From positions 1 to 64,000 of the forward strand of contig JNJK01000026.1 in the NCBI GenBank assembly GCA_000701625.1: a stretch of DNA of 64,000 nucleotides. The letters are read 5' to 3'. This document shows, piece after piece, positions 44,828 to 52,581 of this stretch (the stretch's first letter is position 1; the number at the start of each line of letters is the position of its first letter). Both the position numbers and the translations under genes were made by a program. The stretch is from Lachnospiraceae bacterium MC2017. Lineage in GTDB: Bacteria > Bacillota > Clostridia > Lachnospirales > Lachnospiraceae. The notes under the pieces are model-generated. The model did no database searches and had not been told where the DNA came from. It saw nothing but the letters and a program-made list of their open reading frames with translations.

Positions 44828-44900
44828 GCGCTTCTAGCTCAGCTGGTAGAGCACCTGACTCTTAATCAGGGTGTCCAGGGTTCGAGTCCCTGGAGGCGCA
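44828..44900 (+). tRNA. tRNA-Lys (anticodon CTT), copy 1
   Basis: 73 nt cloverleaf: acceptor GCGCTTC/GAGGCGC, D arm, anticodon stem CCTGA/TCAGG with loop CTCTTAA, T arm CCAGG-GTTCGAGT-CCCTGG. CCA is not encoded. Identical to copy 2. Confidence 0.96.
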
Positions 44901-44961
44901 CTTTACAATTTCAATATTTCCGCGGGTACGCGTTCCTGTTGAGACACGTACTTAAATATAA

Positions 44962-45035
44962 CGAAGCGTGGCTCAGTTTGGTAGAGCGCTGCGTTCGGGA
45001 CGCAGAGGTCGCAAGTTCAAATCTTGTCGCTTCGA
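44962..45035 (+). tRNA. tRNA-Pro (anticodon CGG)
   Basis: 74 nt: acceptor CGAAGCG/CGCTTCG, anticodon stem CTGCG/CGCAG with loop TTCGGGA, T loop TTCAAAT. Lies between the two lysine tRNAs. Confidence 0.95.
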
Positions 45036-45073
45036 CTAGAGGTTGCTTGTTTAGCCTCAAAAAATTCATAAAT

Positions 45074-45146
45074 GCGCTTCTAGCTCAGCTGGTAGAGCAC
45101 CTGACTCTTAATCAGGGTGTCCAGGGTTCGAGTCCCTGGAGGCGCA
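45074..45146 (+). tRNA. tRNA-Lys (anticodon CTT), copy 2
   Basis: Base-for-base the same 73 nt as the copy at 44828-44900; same fold. Followed by AAGGCATTGGTTTTGACCAATG-type hairpin and T-run (about 45155-45184), a plausible terminator of the tRNA unit. Confidence 0.96.
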
Positions 45147-45154
45147 CTAAGTTA

Positions 45155-45186
45155 AAGGCATTGGTTTTGACCAATGTCTTTTTTCG
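45155..45186 (+). terminator. Terminator of the tRNA cluster
   Basis: AAAGGCATTGG pairs with CCAATGTCTTT (one mismatch/G-U) followed by TTTT. Confidence 0.6.
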
Positions 45187-45272
45187 TATTCAAAAATTTC
45201 TCCAAAAATGGCATAATAAATGATGCAGGTCAAAATGAGCTGCTTATTGGTGTTATATAGGGGAGAGTAGAA

Positions 45273-46754
45273 ATGAAAAAGTTTAAGATTTTATTGGGGG
45301 TCATGCTGGGGATGCTGGCAGTGACGCTGGGGGTCTCTGTGTTTTGTTTTGTAAGTTGCAGAGATTCCAGAGGGTTTGTGACAGGAACCAGATTAGATAA
45401 TAAAAATGTGACCGGTATGATTCCGGAAGAGATTATTGATGATGTGGATTCTGAATATAAGGGATTCAAGATCCGCATTACCGAAAACGGAAAGACAGCG
45501 ATGGAGGGGATCGCTGAGGATTATGGTTACATTTATGACCGTATGGATGCGGTCAGGGAATTAGAACAGATACTTGCGGAGCAGAAGAGTAATTATCTTT
45601 CTTATTATAAAACTCTTTTTCTTGGTTCAGAGCTTGTATTGAGGCAGGCATATAAATTTGACAGCAACGTGTTTAAGGACCGGGTATGCGCTGATAATTT
45701 GGCAGAACCGCGTGTGCCGTCTTCGGACGCATCGTTTTGCCTGAATGAAGATGGTTCGGAGTATATTATCGCTGATGCAACAAAGGGTAATGAAATAGAT
45801 GACAGGCTGCTTAGGGAATTTGTTCAGCAGGCGATAAAAACAGCAATAAACGACGGTAATGTGGCAACAGAGCTGGTGATCGAAATACCTGCGGAAGCAT
45901 ACATTTCTGTGATGGGATCTAATGATAAGACAGAGCTCATAAAAGAACTTCCTGCAAAGAATAAAGAACTCAGGCTTCAAAATAAATATAAAGATGTAAA
46001 TATAATCTATACATTCGGAAAAGAAGAGGAAGTATTAAGTGGAAATCAGATTCTGGAATGGGTGGGTTATTCCGGTTCGTCTGACAGGATCGTTGTGGAT
46101 CAGACAAAGATAAAAGAATATGTAGATGAGCTGGCAGAAATATATGATACGCTATGGCTTTCAAGAAAGTTTGTGACAACAGCAGGAAAGACAGTTTCGG
46201 TAGACAGTGCGCACAATGCGTATGGTTACAGGATCAGTCGTGAAAATGAGTACAAACAGTTAAAGAAAGACATACTGGAAGCAAAAAGTGTCAAGCGAGA
46301 ACCGATATATGACGGTGAGGGTGCATATGGAAACCCGTTATATCTATCAAGAAACGGTACGGACGATCTGAATGGTACCTATGTAGAAGTGAGCATAGGA
46401 TCGCAGCATGTCTGGTTTTATAAAAATGGAAAGCTTGTGGTTGATGATGATTGTGTGACAGGAAAGATATCAAACGGTCATGGAACCATTCCCGGTGCAT
46501 ATCCTTTGGCGTATAAGCAGAAATCCCGAGTCCTTAGAGGAGGAACTGGTGCCGGAGCATACAGTACATTTGTGAACTACTGGATGCCCTTTAATTTGGG
46601 TCAGGGGCTTCATGATGCGAGCTGGAGAGCAAAGTTTGGCGGAAATATTTACTATAACAGAGGCTCTCATGGCTGTGTAAATCTGCCGCTTAAAACAGCA
46701 AAGAAAATTTTTGAAAATATCGATGCAGGAACTGCGATAATCGTATATAACTGA
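45273..46754 (+). CDS. L,D-transpeptidase (YkuD) with N-terminal membrane anchor
   Basis: 493 residues. One transmembrane helix (~8-29, ILLGVMLGMLAVTLGVSVFCFV), two peptidoglycan-binding-type (PG_binding_4) repeats roughly at 75-170 and 225-320, then a YkuD domain at ~368-493 with catalytic Cys468 in 'SHGCVNLP' (His466 in the motif, further His in 'GLHDASW'). It forms 3-3 cross-links in peptidoglycan or attaches proteins to it, acting outside the membrane. GGGGAGAG precedes the ATG. Full length; monocistronic. Confidence 0.94.
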   Translation: MKKFKILLGVMLGMLAVTLGVSVFCFVSCRDSRGFVTGTRLDNKNVTGMIPEEIIDDVDSEYKGFKIRITENGKTAMEGIAEDYGYIYDRMDAVRELEQILAEQKSNYLSYYKTLFLGSELVLRQAYKFDSNVFKDRVCADNLAEPRVPSSDASFCLNEDGSEYIIADATKGNEIDDRLLREFVQQAIKTAINDGNVATELVIEIPAEAYISVMGSNDKTELIKELPAKNKELRLQNKYKDVNIIYTFGKEEEVLSGNQILEWVGYSGSSDRIVVDQTKIKEYVDELAEIYDTLWLSRKFVTTAGKTVSVDSAHNAYGYRISRENEYKQLKKDILEAKSVKREPIYDGEGAYGNPLYLSRNGTDDLNGTYVEVSIGSQHVWFYKNGKLVVDDDCVTGKISNGHGTIPGAYPLAYKQKSRVLRGGTGAGAYSTFVNYWMPFNLGQGLHDASWRAKFGGNIYYNRGSHGCVNLPLKTAKKIFENIDAGTAIIVYN

Positions 46755-46758
46755 TACT

Positions 46759-46800
46759 GATCCCTGTCGGGCAAAAGCCTGATGGGGATTAATTTTTTTA
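46759..46800 (+). terminator. Terminator of the L,D-transpeptidase gene
   Basis: ATCCCTGTCGGGC-AAAA-GCCTGATGGGGAT imperfect stem (G-U pairs) followed by AATTTTTTT. Confidence 0.78.
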
Positions 46801-46826
46801 CAGAAAATGCCGATATAAGATAAACA

Positions 46827-46888
46827 AGGATAGGAAGAACCTATGGTTCCCGCGCTTGCGCGGAGAATCCGACAAAGTCGGATTTTTT
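46827..46888. repeat. Dispersed palindromic element B, copy 3 (partial, with terminator-like end)
   Basis: GGATAGGAAGAACCTATGG-TTCCCGCG repeats the last part of copies 1 and 2. Relative to copy 1 the small hairpin changes from GAGCC-TAC-GGCTC to GAACC-TAT-GGTTC, a change on both arms that keeps pairing. It continues with CGCGC-TTG-CGCGG and AATCCGAC-AAA-GTCGGATT-TTTT. Confidence 0.75.
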
Positions 46889-46907
46889 GTTCAAGAGGAG
46901 GTTGTCC

Positions 46908-47423
46908 ATGAGTAAGTTTTCGGTTACAAACAATTATTATCTTTACAATTTATATAAGGACAATAGCCTTTACGCAATACAGTCAAAGAGAAGCGGGATT
47001 AATCCGGGGTCATTGCTCGCAACAGATACAAAAGCTCTGATAAAAGGCGCAAAGATACTTGGAGACGCAAACTATGGTGACGAGGAAGAAGACAAGGCTC
47101 CTGAAAAAAAGAGGTTTTATAAACAGTTGAAGTCTTTTGCTGATGCATATAACTATACGATGGAATCAAGTACTGAACTTGGTGGCCGTGCAAACAGAAA
47201 GATTCATAAAGAACTGGCGGCACTTAGAGACAAATATGCCGATAAGTTAAAGAGTTATGGAATCACTTTTACTGATGATGGATATATGAAGCTCTCAAAG
47301 GCAGAGATAGATGAGATAGATAAGAGCAAGTATGAGAAGTTCTTTGGAAAGGATTCGGAGCTTACAAAGACCATAAGTAAGTATGCACAGAAAATGAGAA
47401 ATCACGTTGATTATCAGATATAA
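46908..47423 (+). CDS. Uncharacterised small protein
   Basis: 171 residues from the ATG at 46908 (GAGGAGG six bases upstream; a longer frame from 46887 is excluded by this). Highly charged, soluble, mainly helical, Lys and Asp/Glu rich ('KKRFYKQLKSFADAYNYTMESSTELGGRANRKIHKELAALRDKYADKLKSYGITFTDDGYMKLS'). The pattern 'FADAYNYTMESS...LKSYGITFTDDGYMKL' faintly recalls flagellar hook-associated (FliD-like) C-terminal regions, but that is weak. I do not recognise a family. Single gene with its own terminator. Confidence 0.6.
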   Translation: MSKFSVTNNYYLYNLYKDNSLYAIQSKRSGINPGSLLATDTKALIKGAKILGDANYGDEEEDKAPEKKRFYKQLKSFADAYNYTMESSTELGGRANRKIHKELAALRDKYADKLKSYGITFTDDGYMKLSKAEIDEIDKSKYEKFFGKDSELTKTISKYAQKMRNHVDYQI

Positions 47424-47426
47424 AAA

Positions 47427-47462
47427 AGACCCGGGCAGAAAAGGCTGTCCGGGTTACGTTTT
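47427..47462 (+). terminator. Terminator of the 171-residue protein gene
   Basis: ACCCGG...CCGGGT stem with inner GCAG/CTG, followed by TACGTTTT. Confidence 0.7.
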
Positions 47463-47610
47463 ATTTAGGATACTTCGATACGTTAATCTGATGACGCAAA
47501 AACCAAAGTGTGTTATGATGTTGAAATTGAAGATGATGTGTAACTATTCAGAATACAAAGGTTTCTGAACAGTTGCGAGGATGCAAGGGTTTTTAAGTCA
47601 GGAGTTTATC

Positions 47611-48210
47611 ATGAATATTGTTTGTTTGGACCTTGAGGGTGTATTAGTACCGGAAATCTGGATCGCATTTGCTGAGGCGAGCGGAATACCGGAGCTTCGC
47701 AGAACTACCAGAGATGAGCCTGATTATGACAAGCTGATGCGTTGGAGGCTTGGTATCCTTAAGGAACACGGACTTGGATTAAAGGAAATCCAGAATACGA
47801 TCGCTACTATAGATCCTATGCCGGGAGCAAAAGATTTTTTGGATGAACTTCGCTCTTTGACACAGGTTATCATTATCAGTGACACATTTACACAGTTTGC
47901 TTCACCGCTGATGAAGAAACTTGGATGGCCGACAATTTTTTGTAATTCTCTTGAGGTTGCAGATAATGGTGAGATAACAGGTTTCAAGATGCGCATCGAA
48001 AATTCGAAGCTTACAACGGTAAAGGCTCTTCAGTCCATAGGATATGACACCATTGCCAGCGGCGACAGCTTCAATGATCTCGGAATGATCGAGGCAAGTA
48101 AGGCAGGATTCCTGTTCCGAAGTACAGAGCAGATTAAAAAAGACTATCCTCAGTATCCTGCATTTGAAACCTATGATGAGCTTATGGATGCTATAAAGAA
48201 AGCGCTTTAA
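47611..48210 (+). CDS. thrH: Phosphoserine phosphatase / homoserine phosphotransferase, ThrH type
   Basis: 199 residues from the ATG at 47611 (CAGGAG upstream; an in-frame ATG at 47581 is likely spurious). HAD fold with nucleophile in 'VCLDLEGVLVPEIW' (D-L-E in place of D-x-D, as in ThrH), and 'ASGDSFNDLGMIEAS' near the end. ThrH transfers phosphate from phosphoserine to homoserine or hydrolyses it, linking serine and threonine synthesis. The tandem Nudix gene begins three bases after the stop, so the two are coupled. A palindrome TTCAGAA...TTCTGAA lies upstream at about 47549-47571. Confidence 0.9.
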   Translation: MNIVCLDLEGVLVPEIWIAFAEASGIPELRRTTRDEPDYDKLMRWRLGILKEHGLGLKEIQNTIATIDPMPGAKDFLDELRSLTQVIIISDTFTQFASPLMKKLGWPTIFCNSLEVADNGEITGFKMRIENSKLTTVKALQSIGYDTIASGDSFNDLGMIEASKAGFLFRSTEQIKKDYPQYPAFETYDELMDAIKKAL

Positions 48211-48213
48211 TCT

Positions 48214-49284
48214 ATGAATGAGTGTACTACTCTTTGTTATGTAGAGAAGGACGGGAAGTATCTGATGCTTCACCGTACGACGAAGAAAAATGATATAAAT
48301 CATGAAAAGTGGATAGGTATCGGAGGTCACTGCGAAGAAGGAGAGAGCCCTGAAGAATGTATTCTGCGAGAGGCCCGGGAGGAAACAGGCTATATTTTGG
48401 ATGGTCTGAGATTTCGCGGGATAGTCACCTTCGTGTCGGGTGGGGAAAGAAATACAGAGGGCATATGGGTAGAACATCCGGTTTCGGAGTACATGTTTCT
48501 TTTTACTGCGTCTGATTTTCACGGAGAACCGATCTCTTGTGATGAGGGCGAGCTCCAATGGATACCGAAGGAAGAAATATGGGATCTGAATCTTTGGGCA
48601 GGTGACAGGATTTTTTTCAGGCTGCTTGATGAGGAAGTGCCATTCTTTTCTCTAAAACTTCTATATGATAAGGGTGGTACATTAAGAGAAGCCGTGCTTA
48701 ACGGGAATGAATTGGAACTTTTTGATATCCTTAATGAGGATGGAACCCAGAGTGGTGACGTAGAGGAGCGAAACGTAGCACACAGATTGGGACTGCTTCA
48801 CGGTACCGTTCATACATGGATTGTCAGGAAGAATGAAAAGTGCGGATATGATGTACTCCTTCAAAAACGCAGCATGAATAAAGATTCTCATCCGGGTGAA
48901 TACGATATTTCTTCGGCGGGGCATATATCATCAGGTGATATACCGCTTTTGTCTGCTGTCAGGGAGATGAAGGAAGAGCTTGGTATAAATGCAGATACGT
49001 CTGATATAAAGGAGATAGGTCTTCATCGAGGCAAATTTTCCGGGAATTTCGGGAAGAATTTTCATGATCGTATGTTTAAGGATCGGGAAATAAGCCATGT
49101 ATATATCTATGACAGGGAAATTGATATAGAAAAGCTTGAACTGCAGGAAAGCGAAGTTGAATCCGTTAAATGGATTGACTGGGCAGAGTGCAGACAGGCG
49201 TTAAGAGAAAAGACGATACATAGCTGTATATATATCGATGAATTTGAGCAGCTTGGTGAAGCATTGGGGCTAATGAAAACCTAA
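48214..49284 (+). CDS. Tandem Nudix hydrolase (two Nudix domains)
   Basis: 356 residues holding two Nudix domains. First, ~1-130: perfect Nudix box G38-x5-E44-x7-R52-E53-x2-E56-E57-x-G59-Y60, MutT/8-oxo-dGTP-like. Second, ~165-350: box G236-x5-D242-x7-R250-E251-x2-E254-E255-x-G257, with Asp in place of the first Glu, resembling isopentenyl-diphosphate isomerase-type Nudix (YfcD) in the 'LLQKRSMNKDSHPGEYDIS...GH' lead-in. The enzymes cleave nucleoside diphosphates linked to other groups; the combination is unusual. No ribosome site between the genes, starting three bases after thrH, implying translational coupling. Confidence 0.87.
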   Translation: MNECTTLCYVEKDGKYLMLHRTTKKNDINHEKWIGIGGHCEEGESPEECILREAREETGYILDGLRFRGIVTFVSGGERNTEGIWVEHPVSEYMFLFTASDFHGEPISCDEGELQWIPKEEIWDLNLWAGDRIFFRLLDEEVPFFSLKLLYDKGGTLREAVLNGNELELFDILNEDGTQSGDVEERNVAHRLGLLHGTVHTWIVRKNEKCGYDVLLQKRSMNKDSHPGEYDISSAGHISSGDIPLLSAVREMKEELGINADTSDIKEIGLHRGKFSGNFGKNFHDRMFKDREISHVYIYDREIDIEKLELQESEVESVKWIDWAECRQALREKTIHSCIYIDEFEQLGEALGLMKT

Positions 49285-49341
49285 CGGGATTGCCGATATA
49301 ATGATGTAAAGACATGACTTTATCGGAAAGGAATCGTAGAT

Positions 49342-50295
49342 ATGCTTCATGAATATCCGGATTATTTAGATGAATTTGAATGTATAGGCGGTCGTTGTAC
49401 AGATACTTGTTGTTCCGGTTGGGAATTTGATATAGATCCGGAAACAGCAAGGATTTATTCGGAGATTCCGGGAGAAGAGGGCGAATATATCCGCTCCAGA
49501 CTTACTTATGCAGAGGATGGATCTCTTTGTATTTCGCCGGGAGAAGGTGGACGGTGCCCGTTTTTAAATGAAAATAATCTCTGTGAGCTGATTCTTAAGC
49601 ACGGTGACAATATATTGAGTGATGCCTGTGCAGAGTATCCGAGGTACTACACAGATATAGGAAATTATGAAGCGGTAGACATGAGTCTGTCCTGCATGGA
49701 ACTGGGGCGGCTGTTCTTTACGAGAGATGGACGTCCTACGGTGTATCGAAAGGTCGAGGACGATATCGAAGGAGAGATATTACCGGAGAAAGATGAAGAG
49801 CTCCTTAAGAAACGTATTGCAGAGCGTGATGGTATGATACGTGAGATATACAGTCAGTCTGAGGAATTATTTCTAAAAGACGCTGGATTTCTTAAGGCGG
49901 AAGAGGACGAAGTTCTTTTTGCTTTTTTTGATAAGCTGGATTACTATCATTTTCTGTTTGCGGAATTTGTAAAGAGCTTTAGGGCATCCTTACCGGAATT
50001 ACAGGAAAGATCTGATGATTTTTTTATGGGTCATAAAGACAGTATACTGAGATGGTTCAGGTATCTTTCGGAATATTTTGTATTTCGTTATACGATATCC
50101 GATCTGGCAGCGGGAGTACCTATTGAAGCTACGATGAGATTTGTAAAGCGTTCATTGCGTCTTATATATCTTGCATCCTGTTTTGAGTGGCTCAAAAAAG
50201 GTGAATTTGAAGTAGATAACATGATATATGTTGCTCATGTTTATTCTAAAGAGATAGAACACAATCTGAAAAACGTATCGATAATACGAGGATGA
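49342..50295 (+). CDS. fliB: FliB-type flagellin lysine-N-methylase
   Basis: 317 residues. The N-terminus carries the family Cys cluster: Cys14, Cys19, Cys23, Cys24 ('FECIGGRCTDTCCSGW') and more cysteines in 'RCPFLNENNLCELILKHGDNILSDACAEYPRYY'. The arrangement resembles an iron-sulphur or zinc centre in FliB proteins, which methylate lysines of flagellin. The rest is helical. No flagellar genes are visible in this window, so the partner is elsewhere or the substrate differs. AAAGGAATCG precedes the ATG. Confidence 0.88.
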   Translation: MLHEYPDYLDEFECIGGRCTDTCCSGWEFDIDPETARIYSEIPGEEGEYIRSRLTYAEDGSLCISPGEGGRCPFLNENNLCELILKHGDNILSDACAEYPRYYTDIGNYEAVDMSLSCMELGRLFFTRDGRPTVYRKVEDDIEGEILPEKDEELLKKRIAERDGMIREIYSQSEELFLKDAGFLKAEEDEVLFAFFDKLDYYHFLFAEFVKSFRASLPELQERSDDFFMGHKDSILRWFRYLSEYFVFRYTISDLAAGVPIEATMRFVKRSLRLIYLASCFEWLKKGEFEVDNMIYVAHVYSKEIEHNLKNVSIIRG

Positions 50296-50419
50296 AGCAT
50301 AACGATGATCGGAAATTATCCGAAGTCCAAAGAAGGTTGAACAAGTATCTCGATTAAAGGATTAATCATGCATAAAACATGGGGTATGAATTTGTAGATT
50401 ACTCCCAAAAAATCAAAAA

Positions 50420-50457
50420 AGCACCTTATTGCATTTACAATGATGCAATAAGGTGCT
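50420..50457. terminator. Perfect hairpin before the arabinofuranosidase gene
   Basis: AGCACCTTATTGCA and TGCAATAAGGTGCT pair perfectly over 14 bp. On the minus strand it is followed by TTTTTTGATTTTTT, on the plus strand only by a weak T tail. May end readthrough from either side or regulate the locus; bases 50296-50419 show nothing else. Confidence 0.55.
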
Positions 50458-50507
50458 AATCTTTGTTTAAAGAGATAAAACGATTAATCAAAGAGGGAAA
50501 GGAAAAT

Positions 50508-52454
50508 ATGGCTAGACATCAAAAACCGCTGGAACTGAAGAACACGAGAATCACTGACTCCCTCTTCGGACATTATGTGGACACTGTGAGTGAGATCATG
50601 GTTCCGTATCAGTGGAAGATACTAACGGATCAGAATCCTGAAACAGAACCTACATATTGCGTTCAGAATTTTCGGATAGCAGCAGGTAGAGAAAAAGGAG
50701 AACGGAAGGGCGTTGTCTTTCAGGATACGGATCTTTATAAATGGATAGAAACCGTAGCATATTGTCTTGCATCCGGCAGAGCAAAAGAGTATGAGGCTGT
50801 TGTAGATGATGTGATAGAGCTCCTAAGCGAAGCTCAGGAACCGGATGGATATTTAAATACATGGTTTCAGGTAAATCAGCCGGATGACAAATGGCAAAAC
50901 CTGATAGAAGGGCATGAATTATATACCTCCGGGCATATGTTTGAAGCAGCGGTTGCTTACTATGAAGCAACTGGAAAAAGCAGATTCCTGGATGTTGCGA
51001 GAAAAAATGCGGATCTTATATGCAGGACATTCGGATGCAGTGAAGGGCAGATAAATGGATATCCCGGGCATGAAGAAGTAGAGCTTGGGCTTATCAAGCT
51101 TTACAGAGTGACGGGAGAAAAGAAATATCTGGATCAGGTCAGATATTTTCTTGAGGAAAGAGGGAAAAAACCGAATTTCTTTGAAGCAGAAATGAAGCGC
51201 AGAAAGAAACCGACATTTTTCCCTGAGTTTATGAATTATGACCTGGAATATTCTCAGGCAGCTGTCCCGCCTGCGGAACAGACAAGAGCTATGGGGCACG
51301 CAGTGAGGGATATGTATCTCTGTGCAGCGATGACAGATTATGCAGAGGAAACAGGGAATCAGAAGTTTATAAATGCTTGTAAAGCCATATGGGACAACAT
51401 GGTAAACCGTCAGATGTATATCACAGGCGGGATCGGTGCCAGCGGTTTCAGAGAGAGGTTTACGACAGATTACGATCTGCCGAACAATACAAACTATTGT
51501 GAAACCTGTGCATCTGTGGGAATGATGATGTTTGGCCTGCGTATGGCATCCGTTGAGGGACGGGCAGACTACTATGATACGGTAGAAAGAGCACTGTACA
51601 ACACGCTTCTCGGAAGTGTAAATCTTGAGGGAAATAGATATTTTTATGTAAACCCGTTAGAGATGGTTCCGGAATTTTGCACATCGCACACCTATATGGA
51701 TCACGTAAAACCGATCCGTCAGAAGTGGTTCAATGTAGCCTGCTGTCCGCCTAATCTTGCAAGAACGATCGCTTCACTTGGACAGTATATATACGCAGCA
51801 GATCATGAGGCCCTGTACATTCATCAATTTATCTCTTCTGAGACAGAAGGGGTTGCCGGAGAAACAGAATATCGGATTTTTATGGAGTCTGAATTATTAC
51901 AGAACGGCAAAATAAAGATAAAAGCAGGTTTATCTCAAGACGGTGTGGTAAAGATAAGAGTTCCCTATTACGGAAATGAATATAGTATAACCGTGGACGG
52001 AATCGATACTGATCCGGAAGTGTGTGACAGATACATGATAGTCAGACTACCGAAAGGTGAGTCACATATTGAGATAAAATTTGAGATCAGACCACGCTGG
52101 GTATCAGCCAGGGATGAAGTAAGAGCAGACGCGGGAAAAGTAGCTCTGATGTATGGACCTATGGTGTATTGCCTTGAGGAAGCGGATAACGGAAAGAATC
52201 TAACTGGAATATATGTTGATCCTTCCGAAAAGATTTCAAAAGTATCAGAGATTAAACGATTTATCGGGAAGCTTCCGATTTTTGAATTTGAGGGATTGAA
52301 ACTTATTAACAAAGGCGTAGAAAAAGGAAAACTGTACGGACTTCCAAAGTTTGAAACCGAAAATACAAAAATCACTGCTGTTCCGTATTGTATGTGGAAT
52401 AACAGGGGCATTGGAGAAATGACAGTTTGGCTAAAGAGCCGGATACCGGTATAA
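50508..52454 (+). CDS. Beta-L-arabinofuranosidase, GH127 family
   Basis: 648 residues from ATG 50508 (GAAAGGAAA upstream); an in-frame start at 50463 lacks a site. GH127 enzymes release beta-L-arabinofuranose from plant hydroxyproline-rich glycoproteins and arabinooligosaccharides. The zinc and catalytic residues of Bifidobacterium HypBA1 can be placed: Glu332 and Cys334 ('YCETCASVG') and Cys412, Cys413 ('NVACCPPNLAR'), with Cys412 as nucleophile, and Glu316 ('RERFTTDY') as acid. Spacing matches HypBA1 Glu322, Glu338, Cys340, Cys417, Cys418. No signal peptide, so it acts inside the cell on imported sugar. First gene of the sugar-uptake locus that follows. Confidence 0.93.
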   Translation: MARHQKPLELKNTRITDSLFGHYVDTVSEIMVPYQWKILTDQNPETEPTYCVQNFRIAAGREKGERKGVVFQDTDLYKWIETVAYCLASGRAKEYEAVVDDVIELLSEAQEPDGYLNTWFQVNQPDDKWQNLIEGHELYTSGHMFEAAVAYYEATGKSRFLDVARKNADLICRTFGCSEGQINGYPGHEEVELGLIKLYRVTGEKKYLDQVRYFLEERGKKPNFFEAEMKRRKKPTFFPEFMNYDLEYSQAAVPPAEQTRAMGHAVRDMYLCAAMTDYAEETGNQKFINACKAIWDNMVNRQMYITGGIGASGFRERFTTDYDLPNNTNYCETCASVGMMMFGLRMASVEGRADYYDTVERALYNTLLGSVNLEGNRYFYVNPLEMVPEFCTSHTYMDHVKPIRQKWFNVACCPPNLARTIASLGQYIYAADHEALYIHQFISSETEGVAGETEYRIFMESELLQNGKIKIKAGLSQDGVVKIRVPYYGNEYSITVDGIDTDPEVCDRYMIVRLPKGESHIEIKFEIRPRWVSARDEVRADAGKVALMYGPMVYCLEEADNGKNLTGIYVDPSEKISKVSEIKRFIGKLPIFEFEGLKLINKGVEKGKLYGLPKFETENTKITAVPYCMWNNRGIGEMTVWLKSRIPV

Positions 52455-52581
52455 AAGAACGGACAAAGCGTACATTCTGTGTGGGGGTACAGATCACACA
52501 TGAGTGATAAAAAAGGATGGATATGTTGCTGGATCGAAAATAAGCAGATTGACAGTGACGAAGATTAAAAGGAGGAAGTGT

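Noticed and set aside
44744-45223. A 159-codon open frame
   Set aside because: It runs through three perfect tRNA genes and has no ribosome site; a coincidence of the tRNA sequences.
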